A stretch of DNA of 64,000 nucleotides from Pelotalea chapellei (GTDB taxonomy: Bacteria; Desulfobacterota; Desulfuromonadia; Geobacterales; Pseudopelobacteraceae), in assembly GCF_018531195.1 (NCBI RefSeq), contig NZ_JAHDYS010000006.1, positions 1 to 64,000 of the forward strand. Direction: 5' to 3'. This document shows, one piece after another, positions 54,381 to 63,455 of the stretch; within the stretch, counting starts at the first letter, position 1; each line of letters starts with the position of its first letter. A program made the position numbers and the translations under genes. The notes beneath the pieces are model-generated. The model saw only the letters and a list, made by a program, of their open reading frames with translations. It was not told the DNA's origin and searched no databases.

Positions 54381-55478
54381 TCATAATTTACCAGAAAAAA
54401 CCTTCACACCGTCTCTGGTTGATTCCTTAACCTCGTACATTGCCTTATCGGCGGCCTGCACTAGTCCACGCTTTGAGTCAGCATCATCAGGAAAAGATGC
54501 AATGCCGAAACTTGCGGTAATGACAAGTTGTTCTCCTGTATCGGTAAAAAAATGATGTTTAGCAATGGCGCTGCGCAGATTCATTGCCATAAACAATGCG
54601 CCACGCTTTGAAGTTTCGGGCAATATTATGACAAATTCATCCCCACCGTATCTTGCAGCCATATCTGTGCCACGAATACTCTTTTGGAGCAGAGCACCAA
54701 ACTCTGAGAGTATCCGGCTGCCCACCAGATGACCGTAGGCATCATTAATGTGTTTAAACCGGTCAAGATCTATAAAAACAAGTGAAAATGTTGATGAATA
54801 ACGTTTTGTGCGCTCGATTTCTACATCCAGCAATGTGTGAAAATGAGTGGCATTAAAGAGTCCGGTCAATTCATCAGTAATGACCAGTTCATTTACCTTC
54901 GTGAAGTTTCGGGCGTTTTCTATGGCAATGGCGGCATAATCCGCAATAGTATCCAAGGTTTTCAAGTCACTGTCGGTAAACTGCAGGTCATCCAAACTGT
55001 TGATTAGTTGGATAACACCAACCACTTTTCCTCTGATTTTGAGGGGAACACAGATAATGGAGCGGGTTAAAAAACTAGTCGTGTGCTCGAAAGGAGCAAT
55101 AAAGCGTTCGTCATTGCGCACATCTTCGATCAGGACAGACTCGGCATTAAGAGCGACCCACCCAGCAATACCTTCGCCTTTTTTAAAACGGAAATCTGCA
55201 AGAAGTTCATCGACGGGAGGAACTGCAATTTCGAAATAAAGTTCATCAGTGGCATCGTCGATTAAAAGCAGGGACCAAGCTTTGGGCTTTAGCAGCAGAC
55301 TGACCTTCTGCATGATAATCTCAAGCACTTCTTGAAGATTCAGGCTGGAAGTAAGTGTTTTTCCAATCTCTACCATGATATTCAATAGCGAGTTGGTACG
55401 TTCCAGCTTTTCCAAGTAAAGATTTGAATCAGGTGTGCTTGACATTGGTATGGATCTCATCTCCTTATGGTCATTCAA
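54381..55478 (-). CDS. GAF-GGDEF protein with Ser-variant (Hypr-type) cyclase domain
   Basis: The 365-residue protein has a GAF domain (about 30-190) and a GGDEF domain (about 198-362). The signature is GGDEF at 278-282 and an inhibitory-site motif R-x-x-D at 269-272. At the position where canonical diguanylate cyclases have Asp in 'GHxxGD', this protein has Ser254 ('YGHLVGSRIL'). Asp-to-Ser at this site is the known mark of hybrid promiscuous (Hypr) GGDEF enzymes, which make 3',3'-cGAMP as well as c-di-GMP. The gene overlaps the end of hisS by 4 bases. The start is uncertain: in-frame ATGs at residues 7 and 12 are possible. Confidence 0.85.
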   Translation of the reverse strand: MNDHKEMRSIPMSSTPDSNLYLEKLERTNSLLNIMVEIGKTLTSSLNLQEVLEIIMQKVSLLLKPKAWSLLLIDDATDELYFEIAVPPVDELLADFRFKKGEGIAGWVALNAESVLIEDVRNDERFIAPFEHTTSFLTRSIICVPLKIRGKVVGVIQLINSLDDLQFTDSDLKTLDTIADYAAIAIENARNFTKVNELVITDELTGLFNATHFHTLLDVEIERTKRYSSTFSLVFIDLDRFKHINDAYGHLVGSRILSEFGALLQKSIRGTDMAARYGGDEFVIILPETSKRGALFMAMNLRSAIAKHHFFTDTGEQLVITASFGIASFPDDADSKRGLVQAADKAMYEVKESTRDGVKVFSGKL

Positions 55479-56731
55479 TATTTTTCTATGGACACCAACC
55501 GGGCCACCGCTTCCGGCGTAAGTACCGACTCAGTAGAGCTGCCATCTTCCATTTTTTTGAAAGCAGCGTGACCGTTAGCAACTTCATTCCCACCAATCAC
55601 TACACTAAAACGTGCCTTTAGTTTTCCGGCACGCCGCATCTGGCTTTTCAAGCTTTTTCCTTCATAGTCTATTTCCGTTCGAACCCCCAGATTGTGCAGT
55701 CCTGTCATCAATGTAAAGGCAGCAGCCCGTTCTTCCGCACCCATCGTAGCAATAAAAAGGTCTGGGGGGCTTGTGAAATCCCTTTCTCCAAGCAGCAGGG
55801 CAACTCGCTCAACTCCAATGGCAAATCCGATACCAGGAATGGAGGGTCCCCCAAGTTGAGAAATAAGTCCATCATAACGCCCCCCGGCAGCAACGGCCGA
55901 TTGTGATCCAAGCTGTCCAGTTACCATTTCGAAGGTTGTACGGGTGTAGTAGTCAAGCCCGCGAACCATTCTTGGGTTGATATGAAAAATAGTATCTGTA
56001 CTTTTCAAGTAGCTTTGTACTGCCTCAAAATGTTCATCACACTCTGTACAAAGATGAGCCAGCATAGATGGGGCCCCTTGTGTAGCCTCTGCGCAGCTTG
56101 GCACCTTACAGTCAAGAATACGTAGCGGATTAGTGGTAATGCGCCGGCGACAGTCATCACACAGTTGAGACAGGCGACTTTCCAGGAATTTAACCAGAAT
56201 TTCTCTATACTGAGGGCGGCATTGGGGGCATCCAAGTGAATTAATCTGCAGAGATGGTTCGTCCAGTCCAATCTCGCTAAAAAAAGCACACAACATGTTG
56301 AGAATCTGGGCATCAGCAAGCGGATCGTTGACACCGGTAACTTCTACACCAATTTGATGAAACTGACGATAACGCCCCTTCTGTGGCCGTTCATAACGAA
56401 ACATTGGGCCCAGGTAGTATAATTTTGTAACAGGATCTTGTGCATGTAGCTTATGTTCAATAAAAGCCCGCATTACACCGGCAGTGCCCTCGGGTCGCAG
56501 AGTTACGCTATTTTCTCCTTTGTCCGTAAAAGTGTACATCTCCTTTTCAACGATATCGGTAGCATCACCAATGGAACGACAAAACAGTTCGGTTTTTTCC
56601 ATGACAGGAACTCTGATTTCAGAAAACCCATTGCATTCAAAGATCCGGCGCGCAGCTTGTTCTATGTACTGCCACCTGCCTGATTCACCTGGTAAAATAT
56701 CATTAAAGCCTTTTATCGCGGTAATGGCCAT
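55475..56731 (-). CDS. hisS: Histidyl-tRNA synthetase
   Basis: The 418-residue class II synthetase charges tRNA-His. Motif 2 ('FRYERPQKGRYRQFHQIGVE'), the HisA motif ('RGLDYYTRTTFEM') and motif 3 ('GIGFAIGVERVALLL') are present, as is 'TLRPEGTAGVMRAF'. The C-terminal anticodon-binding domain covers the last 95 residues. A four-Cys element near 165-210 ('CPQC', 'CDDC') is less usual but occurs in the family. It starts 35 bases after the response-regulator GGDEF gene and overlaps the next GGDEF gene by 4 bases. Confidence 0.96.
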   Translation of the reverse strand: MAITAIKGFNDILPGESGRWQYIEQAARRIFECNGFSEIRVPVMEKTELFCRSIGDATDIVEKEMYTFTDKGENSVTLRPEGTAGVMRAFIEHKLHAQDPVTKLYYLGPMFRYERPQKGRYRQFHQIGVEVTGVNDPLADAQILNMLCAFFSEIGLDEPSLQINSLGCPQCRPQYREILVKFLESRLSQLCDDCRRRITTNPLRILDCKVPSCAEATQGAPSMLAHLCTECDEHFEAVQSYLKSTDTIFHINPRMVRGLDYYTRTTFEMVTGQLGSQSAVAAGGRYDGLISQLGGPSIPGIGFAIGVERVALLLGERDFTSPPDLFIATMGAEERAAAFTLMTGLHNLGVRTEIDYEGKSLKSQMRRAGKLKARFSVVIGGNEVANGHAAFKKMEDGSSTESVLTPEAVARLVSIEKY

Positions 56732-56765
56732 ACGTTTCCTCTTTAAGTGGGATTTTTAGGGGGAT

Positions 56766-58145
56766 TCAGGAGGTTTTCTTGTGGCGGGTAACGCAGTTCT
56801 TGCCGCTGCCCTTGCCTGCATACATGGCGATGTCAGCCATTTCAAGCAGCTCGTGCTTACTGAGGGTATCGTCCGGACAGCAGGAATAGCCGATGCTGCA
56901 GGTAATTTTGATATTCAACCCTCTCTCGGCCAAAAAAGAATGGGATTCAACCTGCTTTCGAACACGTTCCGCAACTGAAGCAGCCGCTTCAGGACTGGTT
57001 TCAACCAGTATGATTGTATATTCATCGCCACCGTAACGAATAACCACATCAACATCCCTGACGGATATTCTCAACAAAATACCTACTTCCCTCAGAACTT
57101 GACTGCCGACAAGGTGACCGTGAGTATCATTCACCTGCTTAAATGCATCCAGATCTAGGAAAAGAACAGCAAGCTGAGAAGAGTAGCGTTCTATTCGCTT
57201 TAGTTCCCGATCAAGAGCGATTTCAAGGTAGCGGTGATTGTAAAGGCCGCTCAGGTCATCAATAAAGAGCATATCATTCGCAAGACTGAAGCTTTTGGCA
57301 TTTTCGAATGCTTTCAAAGACTGTTCCATTAAAAATAAAATATTCTCTTTGCTGTCGAAAAAGTCAGGCAACTCCAGCCCCGGATTATTAAATAAAACCA
57401 TAACCCCCTGCAACAAGTCTTGGTGGTTATGCATAAATATCAAAAAAGCTTCTTCCATGTCGGTGTCGACCATATCCGGAATTGTTTTTGGCAGATCCTT
57501 GATATGTTTCACCAGCTCAGTTTCAGCAATTCCTCTGCCAACCTCTGTCTCTATTATAGTTTTCAAACAAGATGCAGTTTCTGCGGTTACATTTCGACTT
57601 TGTAGTATTTCAAGCGCTTTATCGGACCGGAACACCCCCATATAGCGGTCAACGCCTACTTCTCTTGCAACTGCATCCAAAATAAGATGATAAATGCGTT
57701 CGATTTCAAGACAGCCGGCGATCGCCTGACTGGACTGACACAAACTCAGCATGTTCTTAAGCTGTTTAATTTCATTTCGCATTCTACGCTGTTCAAAAAC
57801 ACGAGCAACAGTATGAATAATTTCATCAGAATGTATCGTTTTCAGGATATAGCCAGAGGCACCATATTTAAGAACAGCAAGTGCTGATTCGAGGTGATCA
57901 ATAGCAGTGGAGATAAGAACATTAGTACATGAATTAGATAGAGAAGGCTGGGAGAGGAATTGCGTGATTGCCACGTCCTCCATGTGAAAATCGGCTATCA
58001 CCAATTCGTAGTGATTATTTTTCAAAACAGCTAGTGCATCAAGTCCACACAGTACGCAGTCTACTGCATAATTATGAGCTTTAAGTAATCCTGAAAGACT
58101 TTCTGAGTAAAAGGAGTCTTTTTCAATTATAAGAATGTGATTCAT
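56766..58145 (-). CDS. GacA-like response regulator with Ser-variant (Hypr-type) GGDEF domain
   Basis: The 459-residue protein has an N-terminal receiver (1-118; Asp52 in 'VIADF', Lys102), a linker of about 170 residues with a GAF-like or unknown fold, and a C-terminal GGDEF domain (about 295-455). The signature reads GGDEY (372-376), preceded by R-x-x-D at 363-366. At the substrate-discriminating position it has Ser348 ('HGHLVGSQVL') where Asp is canonical. In Geobacter, REC-GGDEF proteins of this size with Ser at this site (GacA) make cGAMP; I propose the same here by inference. It lies directly upstream of hisS on the same strand. Confidence 0.87.
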   Translation of the reverse strand: MNHILIIEKDSFYSESLSGLLKAHNYAVDCVLCGLDALAVLKNNHYELVIADFHMEDVAITQFLSQPSLSNSCTNVLISTAIDHLESALAVLKYGASGYILKTIHSDEIIHTVARVFEQRRMRNEIKQLKNMLSLCQSSQAIAGCLEIERIYHLILDAVAREVGVDRYMGVFRSDKALEILQSRNVTAETASCLKTIIETEVGRGIAETELVKHIKDLPKTIPDMVDTDMEEAFLIFMHNHQDLLQGVMVLFNNPGLELPDFFDSKENILFLMEQSLKAFENAKSFSLANDMLFIDDLSGLYNHRYLEIALDRELKRIERYSSQLAVLFLDLDAFKQVNDTHGHLVGSQVLREVGILLRISVRDVDVVIRYGGDEYTIILVETSPEAAASVAERVRKQVESHSFLAERGLNIKITCSIGYSCCPDDTLSKHELLEMADIAMYAGKGSGKNCVTRHKKTS

Positions 58146-58277
58146 GTTGACTCATTTTGGAATAGCAAAAATGACTAAATTATCCATCTTTTTTACCGCA
58201 TTTAGAAGATACCTGTCAAACAGCTTTATTATAAGTAGTAGTTGAAGATGGGTAAAATATCCCTTGAGAAACCGAAA

Positions 58278-60695
58278 TTATAAAAGACGGTCCTCGCTTC
58301 GGAAAGGAGTAGCAACATTCCAGGTTTTTCCATCGCTTATGAATTCGATGGTCCCATCGCGATCGGTTCGGTAGGTTGCGATTCCCCTGCGATGCAGACG
58401 CTGAAGTGTTTCTAATGATGGCAGTGAAAAATTGTTGTTTAAACCTGCTGATATGATAGCCACGCTGGGGTTCACGTGGTCAAGGAATTTGTCGGAAGTA
58501 GAAAAACGACTACCATGGTGCCCCACTTTCAGCAGTGTTGATGCCACTTCGGCTGTATCTGTCAGTATCTTTGTTTCGGTAGAAAAACCGGCATCCGCAG
58601 TAAACAAAACCTTGATTTCTCCATATACAAGTTGAAACACGAGAGACTCTTCGTTTGCATCCGAATATTTCTGATCTGCAAAGCCTTGCTGAGCTGAAGG
58701 TGACAACACATTTATGACTATTTTGTCTCCTAATTGGAAAGAATCGCCCTTTACAAGCATACGTCGTGGTACCTGACGTTCGGCCAGATAATCACATAGC
58801 TTATTGTAATTAGCTCCTCTAGAAATTGTAGCAGGCTCCCAGAATTCTCCGACCGGCATCGATTTGATCAGAAATGGTAGACCGCCAGAATGGTCCGGAT
58901 GATCATGGGTCATTATCAATCGATCAATGTGATTTACGCCAAGCTTTCGGAGTGCTGGTGCCAGAATTCTCTCTCCAAAATCCTGTTCAGTGTCATATAG
59001 GTAGCCGCCTCCGTCCACTAGCATAGTAGAACCCTCAGGAAAACGAATCAATATAGATTCTGCTTGTCCAACACTAAGCATGGTAACGTGCAGGCGTCCG
59101 TCAGCTAGAGCAGGTCCGGCTAGATGGATAACAACCGCTGCAACCGGCAACAATGCACATAAAATGTATTTCATTCGCGACGGGCGCAACAAAGTAAAAA
59201 GGGATAGGCAGGTAAGAAAAAAGAACATGTCCACTGTGGTGATTCCATGAAAATGAATCAAGGGCAGGCTCCCGAAGATAATTATCATGAAATTTGAGAC
59301 TTCTACCATCTTTCCAGCAAATAAAAGCAGTAGATGAGCAATTGGCGTATAAATGTAGATCATGGGCAATGCACAGAAGCCAGTCAGTACAGCCCCGTAT
59401 CCTAAAAGCGGTACTATCAGGAAGTTAGCCAAAATCCCATTGAGTGAGGCTTGGTTGAAAGCAAAAAGTACCGGGATGATTGTTGCAAAAGATGCAGCGC
59501 AGGAAGTCACCACAAACTGGAACAAGGTGCGCATCCAACTCCGACGAAAGTTACCAATCCTTTCCATTACAGGGGCAACAGTTATGACTATTCCCCACAG
59601 AGCAATAAATGAAAGTTGAAAAGAAATATCAAACAGGCTGGGAGGGTTCAGGGAAATCAGCACCAGAGCAGACAGGAGGAGTGTGTTAACAGCATCAACC
59701 TCTCGTTCTGCGTAAAGGGCCATGACAAAGGTAATCAGCATGATAACAGACCGGGTGGTGGCCGGAGCAGCTCCTGTTAACACCAGGTATAGCACCATGG
59801 CCGGTAGAGCCAGCAGTAAGATACATCGTCTGAGGTTAAAACTTAAAGCCAGGTATTCGATACGGCTCACCGCAACCATTGTCATTTGAACTACGAAGAA
59901 AGCAATTATTCCAATGTGGAAGCCAGAAATGGAGAGAATATGATTAACGCCAGCTCTGGTATAGGCTGAATTGAGCTGTTGAGGAATTCGCTTCTGATCC
60001 CCAATCAGTAGAGCTGTCATCACCGATGACACAGAATTGTCCGGCAGGTTCTCACGTATAGCATCACCAAAACGGTGTGCAGATAGATCAATTTTGCGCA
60101 GTAGTGAGTTTTGGACCGCTCCTCGAATGAGGACAATATCATCAGCCGAGGCAACTCTTCCTGTAGCGGCTATTCCATTTAACTCTAAATAGCGGGCATA
60201 GTCGAACTCGCCAGGCAGGCCAAGCTTATGAGGAATGTGGAGGCGTGTAGAAAGAAGGATTCGGTCCCCCCTCATCACATTTATGTCACCAGTTGTGACA
60301 AAAACCTGTAACTTTCCATCTGTTAAAGTCGTTGCTTTACCATTTCTAATTCGATCCACATGTACTACAAAGCTGCTGCCGGTAATGCTGGTAACCGGCC
60401 GCGAGCTTATGATTCCTTCGACTGCAACGGGGGTGCGGGATGAAAGCGATTGGATCAGAGAAGAGAATGGTGACGGTGTTTTCCAGGGAGTAAGGGCGTG
60501 AAGACCATATACAAAGAAAAAAAGAAAACTCAAAAGATGCAACGGAAAAGAATGTCGAATGTAACATGCAAGGAGCAGACAGCCAAAAACTGCTGCAATA
60601 GATTTTAAAGAAAGGAGCAGGCCCAACAAATCAGAAACATAAATCCCTGATGCAAATGCCACAAAAGGGATGAGCAGTGGGCGCTCATTGAACAT
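58278..60695 (-). CDS. comEC: ComEC/Rec2 DNA uptake channel protein
   Basis: The 805-residue integral membrane protein is the inner-membrane channel for transformation. It has an N-terminal DUF4131-like/OB part, about ten membrane helices with the competence domain ('LPDNSVSSVMTALLIGDQKRI', 'GVNHILSISGFHIGI') and a C-terminal metallo-beta-lactamase-fold domain with 'MTHDHPDHSGGL'. Full length suggests function. The start lies only 4 bases after the stop of the upstream exported-protein gene. ComEA or pilus genes are not in the window, so transformability cannot be judged. Confidence 0.93.
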   Translation of the reverse strand: MFNERPLLIPFVAFASGIYVSDLLGLLLSLKSIAAVFGCLLLACYIRHSFPLHLLSFLFFFVYGLHALTPWKTPSPFSSLIQSLSSRTPVAVEGIISSRPVTSITGSSFVVHVDRIRNGKATTLTDGKLQVFVTTGDINVMRGDRILLSTRLHIPHKLGLPGEFDYARYLELNGIAATGRVASADDIVLIRGAVQNSLLRKIDLSAHRFGDAIRENLPDNSVSSVMTALLIGDQKRIPQQLNSAYTRAGVNHILSISGFHIGIIAFFVVQMTMVAVSRIEYLALSFNLRRCILLLALPAMVLYLVLTGAAPATTRSVIMLITFVMALYAEREVDAVNTLLLSALVLISLNPPSLFDISFQLSFIALWGIVITVAPVMERIGNFRRSWMRTLFQFVVTSCAASFATIIPVLFAFNQASLNGILANFLIVPLLGYGAVLTGFCALPMIYIYTPIAHLLLLFAGKMVEVSNFMIIIFGSLPLIHFHGITTVDMFFFLTCLSLFTLLRPSRMKYILCALLPVAAVVIHLAGPALADGRLHVTMLSVGQAESILIRFPEGSTMLVDGGGYLYDTEQDFGERILAPALRKLGVNHIDRLIMTHDHPDHSGGLPFLIKSMPVGEFWEPATISRGANYNKLCDYLAERQVPRRMLVKGDSFQLGDKIVINVLSPSAQQGFADQKYSDANEESLVFQLVYGEIKVLFTADAGFSTETKILTDTAEVASTLLKVGHHGSRFSTSDKFLDHVNPSVAIISAGLNNNFSLPSLETLQRLHRRGIATYRTDRDGTIEFISDGKTWNVATPFRSEDRLL

Positions 60696-60699
60696 CTAG

Positions 60700-61860
60700 T
60701 TATCTTCTTACCGGGTATTTTTTCCGAATCGTTTCCAGAAATCTTCTGGCCTCGTCTGCTGTTACTTGTCGATCCGTGGCCCCTTCTATTCCAGCCAGTG
60801 CACACAGTGTAGAGGGACTCTGCGCTTTAGGTGTCAGTTCAATAATATCAAGGCCCCCCATGGGAGCTAGATGAATTCGGATCATGTTGTCTCCGGCTTC
60901 AAGACGAAAAATACCCAGATTAACTATGTCCAAATACGGCTTACTGGGCACGGAAAAGGAAACATCATTAATACTCCCGCTCAGTATGTTTCCCATTGCT
61001 CTAATCCGGACAGCAAAAAAACCTGATTTAGATATTTTAATGGGAATTTCAACTAAGGCGCCCAAATAATTGGCGCGCAGCCACGCCCGTGAACTGAATG
61101 GGCCAAGAAAATCTATTGTTGATGGCGATACATTATTATTTTTTAGTGCGGCATCCACTGCGGTGATTCTTACTGCAGTTTCCTCCTTGCTATCCGGAAG
61201 TCGCTCATAAAGATCAATTAAGGCAATTCCGGTTTCAGCCATGCGTTGATTGGTCAAAGGTTCCTTGAAGCGCCATCCTCCAAAGGGTTGGATCGGTTTA
61301 TGATCACCAGCTGTAAGAGTAAAGGAGTCAATAGCTCCTTCAGGAGGTATGGTTACCTCAAACGAAACCACTCCTGGTGCAAGCATCACTTTGCCAAAAT
61401 CAACTTTTGTGAAAACACTGGACGAAGATCCTCCCGAAAATTTCTTATCGCCAAACTTCCATGTAAAACCCTCGCCCTTAACATTAGCTCTAATGCTGAA
61501 CTCTCCTCCCAAAGGAAGCAGAGCTGTAAAGTGAACTGTTGTGGGCGCAGAGACGCCCATAAGCCATTGTTTACCTGTAAAAGACCCAAAAAGCTCATAG
61601 TTACGAGCCGTCACATTATCAGTCTGGGGGTTGTAAGCATTCTCAGCTTCAAAATGAAAATTCCTTTTGCCGCCGAGAATGATGAGATAATCCCTGTCTG
61701 AAGGTTCTTTGGGAAGTCCATCAAACCAGTTAAACTCAGAAATGATCATGCGGGCAAAATCTTTTTGGGTGAATGACATCAATGCTGTGTCTGATGTCCA
61801 TCCTGGCAGAACAGTAATCAAAACGAGAACCAGTTGTATGAGAAAATTACGTGCCATCAT
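60700..61860 (-). CDS. Exported beta-rich protein, possibly carbohydrate-binding
   Basis: The 386-residue protein has a signal peptide (about 1-24, 'LVLVLITVLPGWTS') and then two similar beta-sandwich-like halves. The first is near 85-190 ('FSIRANVKGEGF', 'GVVSFEVTIPPEG') and the second near 270-355 ('FFAVRIRAMGN', 'GDNMIRIHLAPMGG'); both recall CBM-like jelly rolls. A short helix ends it. It was once described in no family I can name. ATG at 61860 with AGGTGA upstream is the likely start; GTG at 61872 is the alternative. It is 4 bases upstream of comEC, so the two are co-transcribed. Confidence 0.7.
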   Translation of the reverse strand: MMARNFLIQLVLVLITVLPGWTSDTALMSFTQKDFARMIISEFNWFDGLPKEPSDRDYLIILGGKRNFHFEAENAYNPQTDNVTARNYELFGSFTGKQWLMGVSAPTTVHFTALLPLGGEFSIRANVKGEGFTWKFGDKKFSGGSSSSVFTKVDFGKVMLAPGVVSFEVTIPPEGAIDSFTLTAGDHKPIQPFGGWRFKEPLTNQRMAETGIALIDLYERLPDSKEETAVRITAVDAALKNNNVSPSTIDFLGPFSSRAWLRANYLGALVEIPIKISKSGFFAVRIRAMGNILSGSINDVSFSVPSKPYLDIVNLGIFRLEAGDNMIRIHLAPMGGLDIIELTPKAQSPSTLCALAGIEGATDRQVTADEARRFLETIRKKYPVRR

Positions 61861-62000
61861 ACTGATCTTCACCTTTGAAAAGTTAGTGTTTAACGTGCTG
61901 CAAGTGGATTTATAGCATGATTAATGTTGCTTGAAAACAAAGCAATTGAATGGTAAATAGATAAGCCTAATTGTAAAGATAGCTTACTTCGGGAGTCTAC

Positions 62001-63047
62001 ATGAACGAACACATCCTGATTGTGGATGATGAAGAAATGATCAGGGAACTTCTTTCTGCTGCCCTCCAACAGGAAGGGTACCATTGCTATCTGGCGGAAA
62101 ATGTAGATGCCGCATTCACCATATTGGCGGATCAGAATATTGATCTTGTGATTTCAGATATTATGATGCCTGGCAAAAGCGGCGTTGATTTGCTCAAGGA
62201 TCTAAAACAAGTTAATACAGACATTGCGGTGCTGATGATTACCGGTTTATCAGATATGAACACAGCCATGGATTGCATTCACCTTGGAGCAGATGATTAC
62301 ATTGCCAAACCTTTCAGCATCACCCGAGTCATTCTGACCGTTAGGAACATGTTGGCCAAGCGCAGCCTGGCTATTGAAAAAAAGAATTATCAGATCAGCC
62401 TCGAATACAAAGTGATGGAACAAACCGAGCAAATCCGTCGAACAATGAACGATTTGCATGAGGCGTATGATAATACGTTGACTGCTTTGGTAAAGGCACT
62501 TGATGCTCGGGAGAAAGAAGTTGGTTCTCATTCTGAGAGGGTCATGAATTACACCTTACTCATGGCCAGCAAATTACGAATCACCGGAAGAGCACTGGAG
62601 ATACTTGCAAAGGGAGCTCTGCTACATGATACGGGAAAAATAGGAATTTCCGACAACATTCTTCTGAAACCGGGAAAACTGAATGAGCATGAATGGTTGC
62701 TTATGCGCCGGCACCCCGAAATAGGATATGCCATACTTGCAGAAATTGACTTTTTGAAGGGACCTGCTGAAATTATACTTACTCACCACGAACGGTTTGA
62801 TGGTACTGGTTATCCTAGAGGGCTCAAGGGCGAACAGATACCTATAGGGTCCCGCATTTTTGGTCTAGTTGATACATTGGATGCAATGACATCCGATCGT
62901 CCCTATCGGAAAGCTCTTCCTTTTGACTCTGTTACCAGTGAAATACGTAAATACCGCGGCAGCCAATTTGATCCTGAAATTTCAGACCTTTTCCTTTCAA
63001 TTCCTCGCCATCAGTGGGAAGAATGCTCCGGAAAAAAGTTCTTCTAA
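62001..63047 (+). CDS. RpfG-type response regulator with HD-GYP phosphodiesterase domain
   Basis: The 348-residue protein has a receiver domain (1-120; Asp53 in 'VISDIMMPG') and an HD-GYP domain (about 160-330). The metal site has His178, His209-Asp210 ('LLHDTGK'), 'RHPE', 'THHERFDGTGYP' and the GYP motif at 270-272. HD-GYP domains hydrolyse c-di-GMP, and some act on cGAMP. With two Hypr-type cyclase genes about 4 kb away, a matching degrading role is plausible but unproven. GGAG lies before the ATG. It is followed by a strong hairpin. Confidence 0.92.
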   Translation: MNEHILIVDDEEMIRELLSAALQQEGYHCYLAENVDAAFTILADQNIDLVISDIMMPGKSGVDLLKDLKQVNTDIAVLMITGLSDMNTAMDCIHLGADDYIAKPFSITRVILTVRNMLAKRSLAIEKKNYQISLEYKVMEQTEQIRRTMNDLHEAYDNTLTALVKALDAREKEVGSHSERVMNYTLLMASKLRITGRALEILAKGALLHDTGKIGISDNILLKPGKLNEHEWLLMRRHPEIGYAILAEIDFLKGPAEIILTHHERFDGTGYPRGLKGEQIPIGSRIFGLVDTLDAMTSDRPYRKALPFDSVTSEIRKYRGSQFDPEISDLFLSIPRHQWEECSGKKFF

Positions 63048-63068
63048 AAAAACAGCCATCTACAAATA

Positions 63069-63107
63069 ACTCGGGGGAAGCTACCTTGTTGGTTGCTTCC
63101 CCCGAGT
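63069..63107. terminator. Strong hairpin between convergent genes
   Basis: A 13-bp perfect stem (63069-63081 with 63095-63107) with a 13-base loop that can form 3 further pairs. The T-run is weak on both sides. Its place between the HD-GYP gene and the convergent small protein gene suggests a bidirectional terminator. Confidence 0.65.
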
Positions 63108-63131
63108 CATTCATTGTAATTCGGACTTCAT

Positions 63132-63425
63132 CTAATCTTCTTCCCATCCATCTTCAGAATCAATGCTGAAGCCATGTGTTTCCATAAAATCGCCTTCAAC
63201 ATCCGATTCCTGATCTTCATCGATCTCGTCTTTTAGATAATGTTTTGCAGAACCTTCTTCTTTCTCTGAAATACTTTCAAAGCGTGCTAGCAGTTCTGAA
63301 TCAATACAGAAACGTCCATCCTTTTGATTACATTGATCCAAATCGCACAAATCAAAAAGCTGGATCTCGTTGCAAAGGCGTTGAGCTGGTTTCACCTGCT
63401 CGGTTTTTTCTATCTTTTCTTCCAT
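63132..63425 (-). CDS. Small acidic protein with four-cysteine motif
   Basis: The 97-residue protein has Cys18, Cys27, Cys32 and Cys40 (C-x8-C-x4-C-x7-C) in a short 'IQLFDLCDLDQC...GRFC' stretch, followed by 'ELLARFESISEKEE' and a strongly acidic tail (Glu/Asp-rich, 60-97). The cysteines could bind zinc or a cluster. I recall similar 'FDLCxLDxC...GRFC' proteins in Geobacter genomes, all without known function. AGGGCC precedes the ATG. It is followed 30 bases... on the same strand by nothing but the hairpin, and it lies downstream of fbp, so the two may share a transcript. Confidence 0.75.
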   Translation of the reverse strand: MEEKIEKTEQVKPAQRLCNEIQLFDLCDLDQCNQKDGRFCIDSELLARFESISEKEEGSAKHYLKDEIDEDQESDVEGDFMETHGFSIDSEDGWEED

Positions 63426-63455
63426 CTTCTGGCCCTTAATTTGTTGTTTAGCTAT

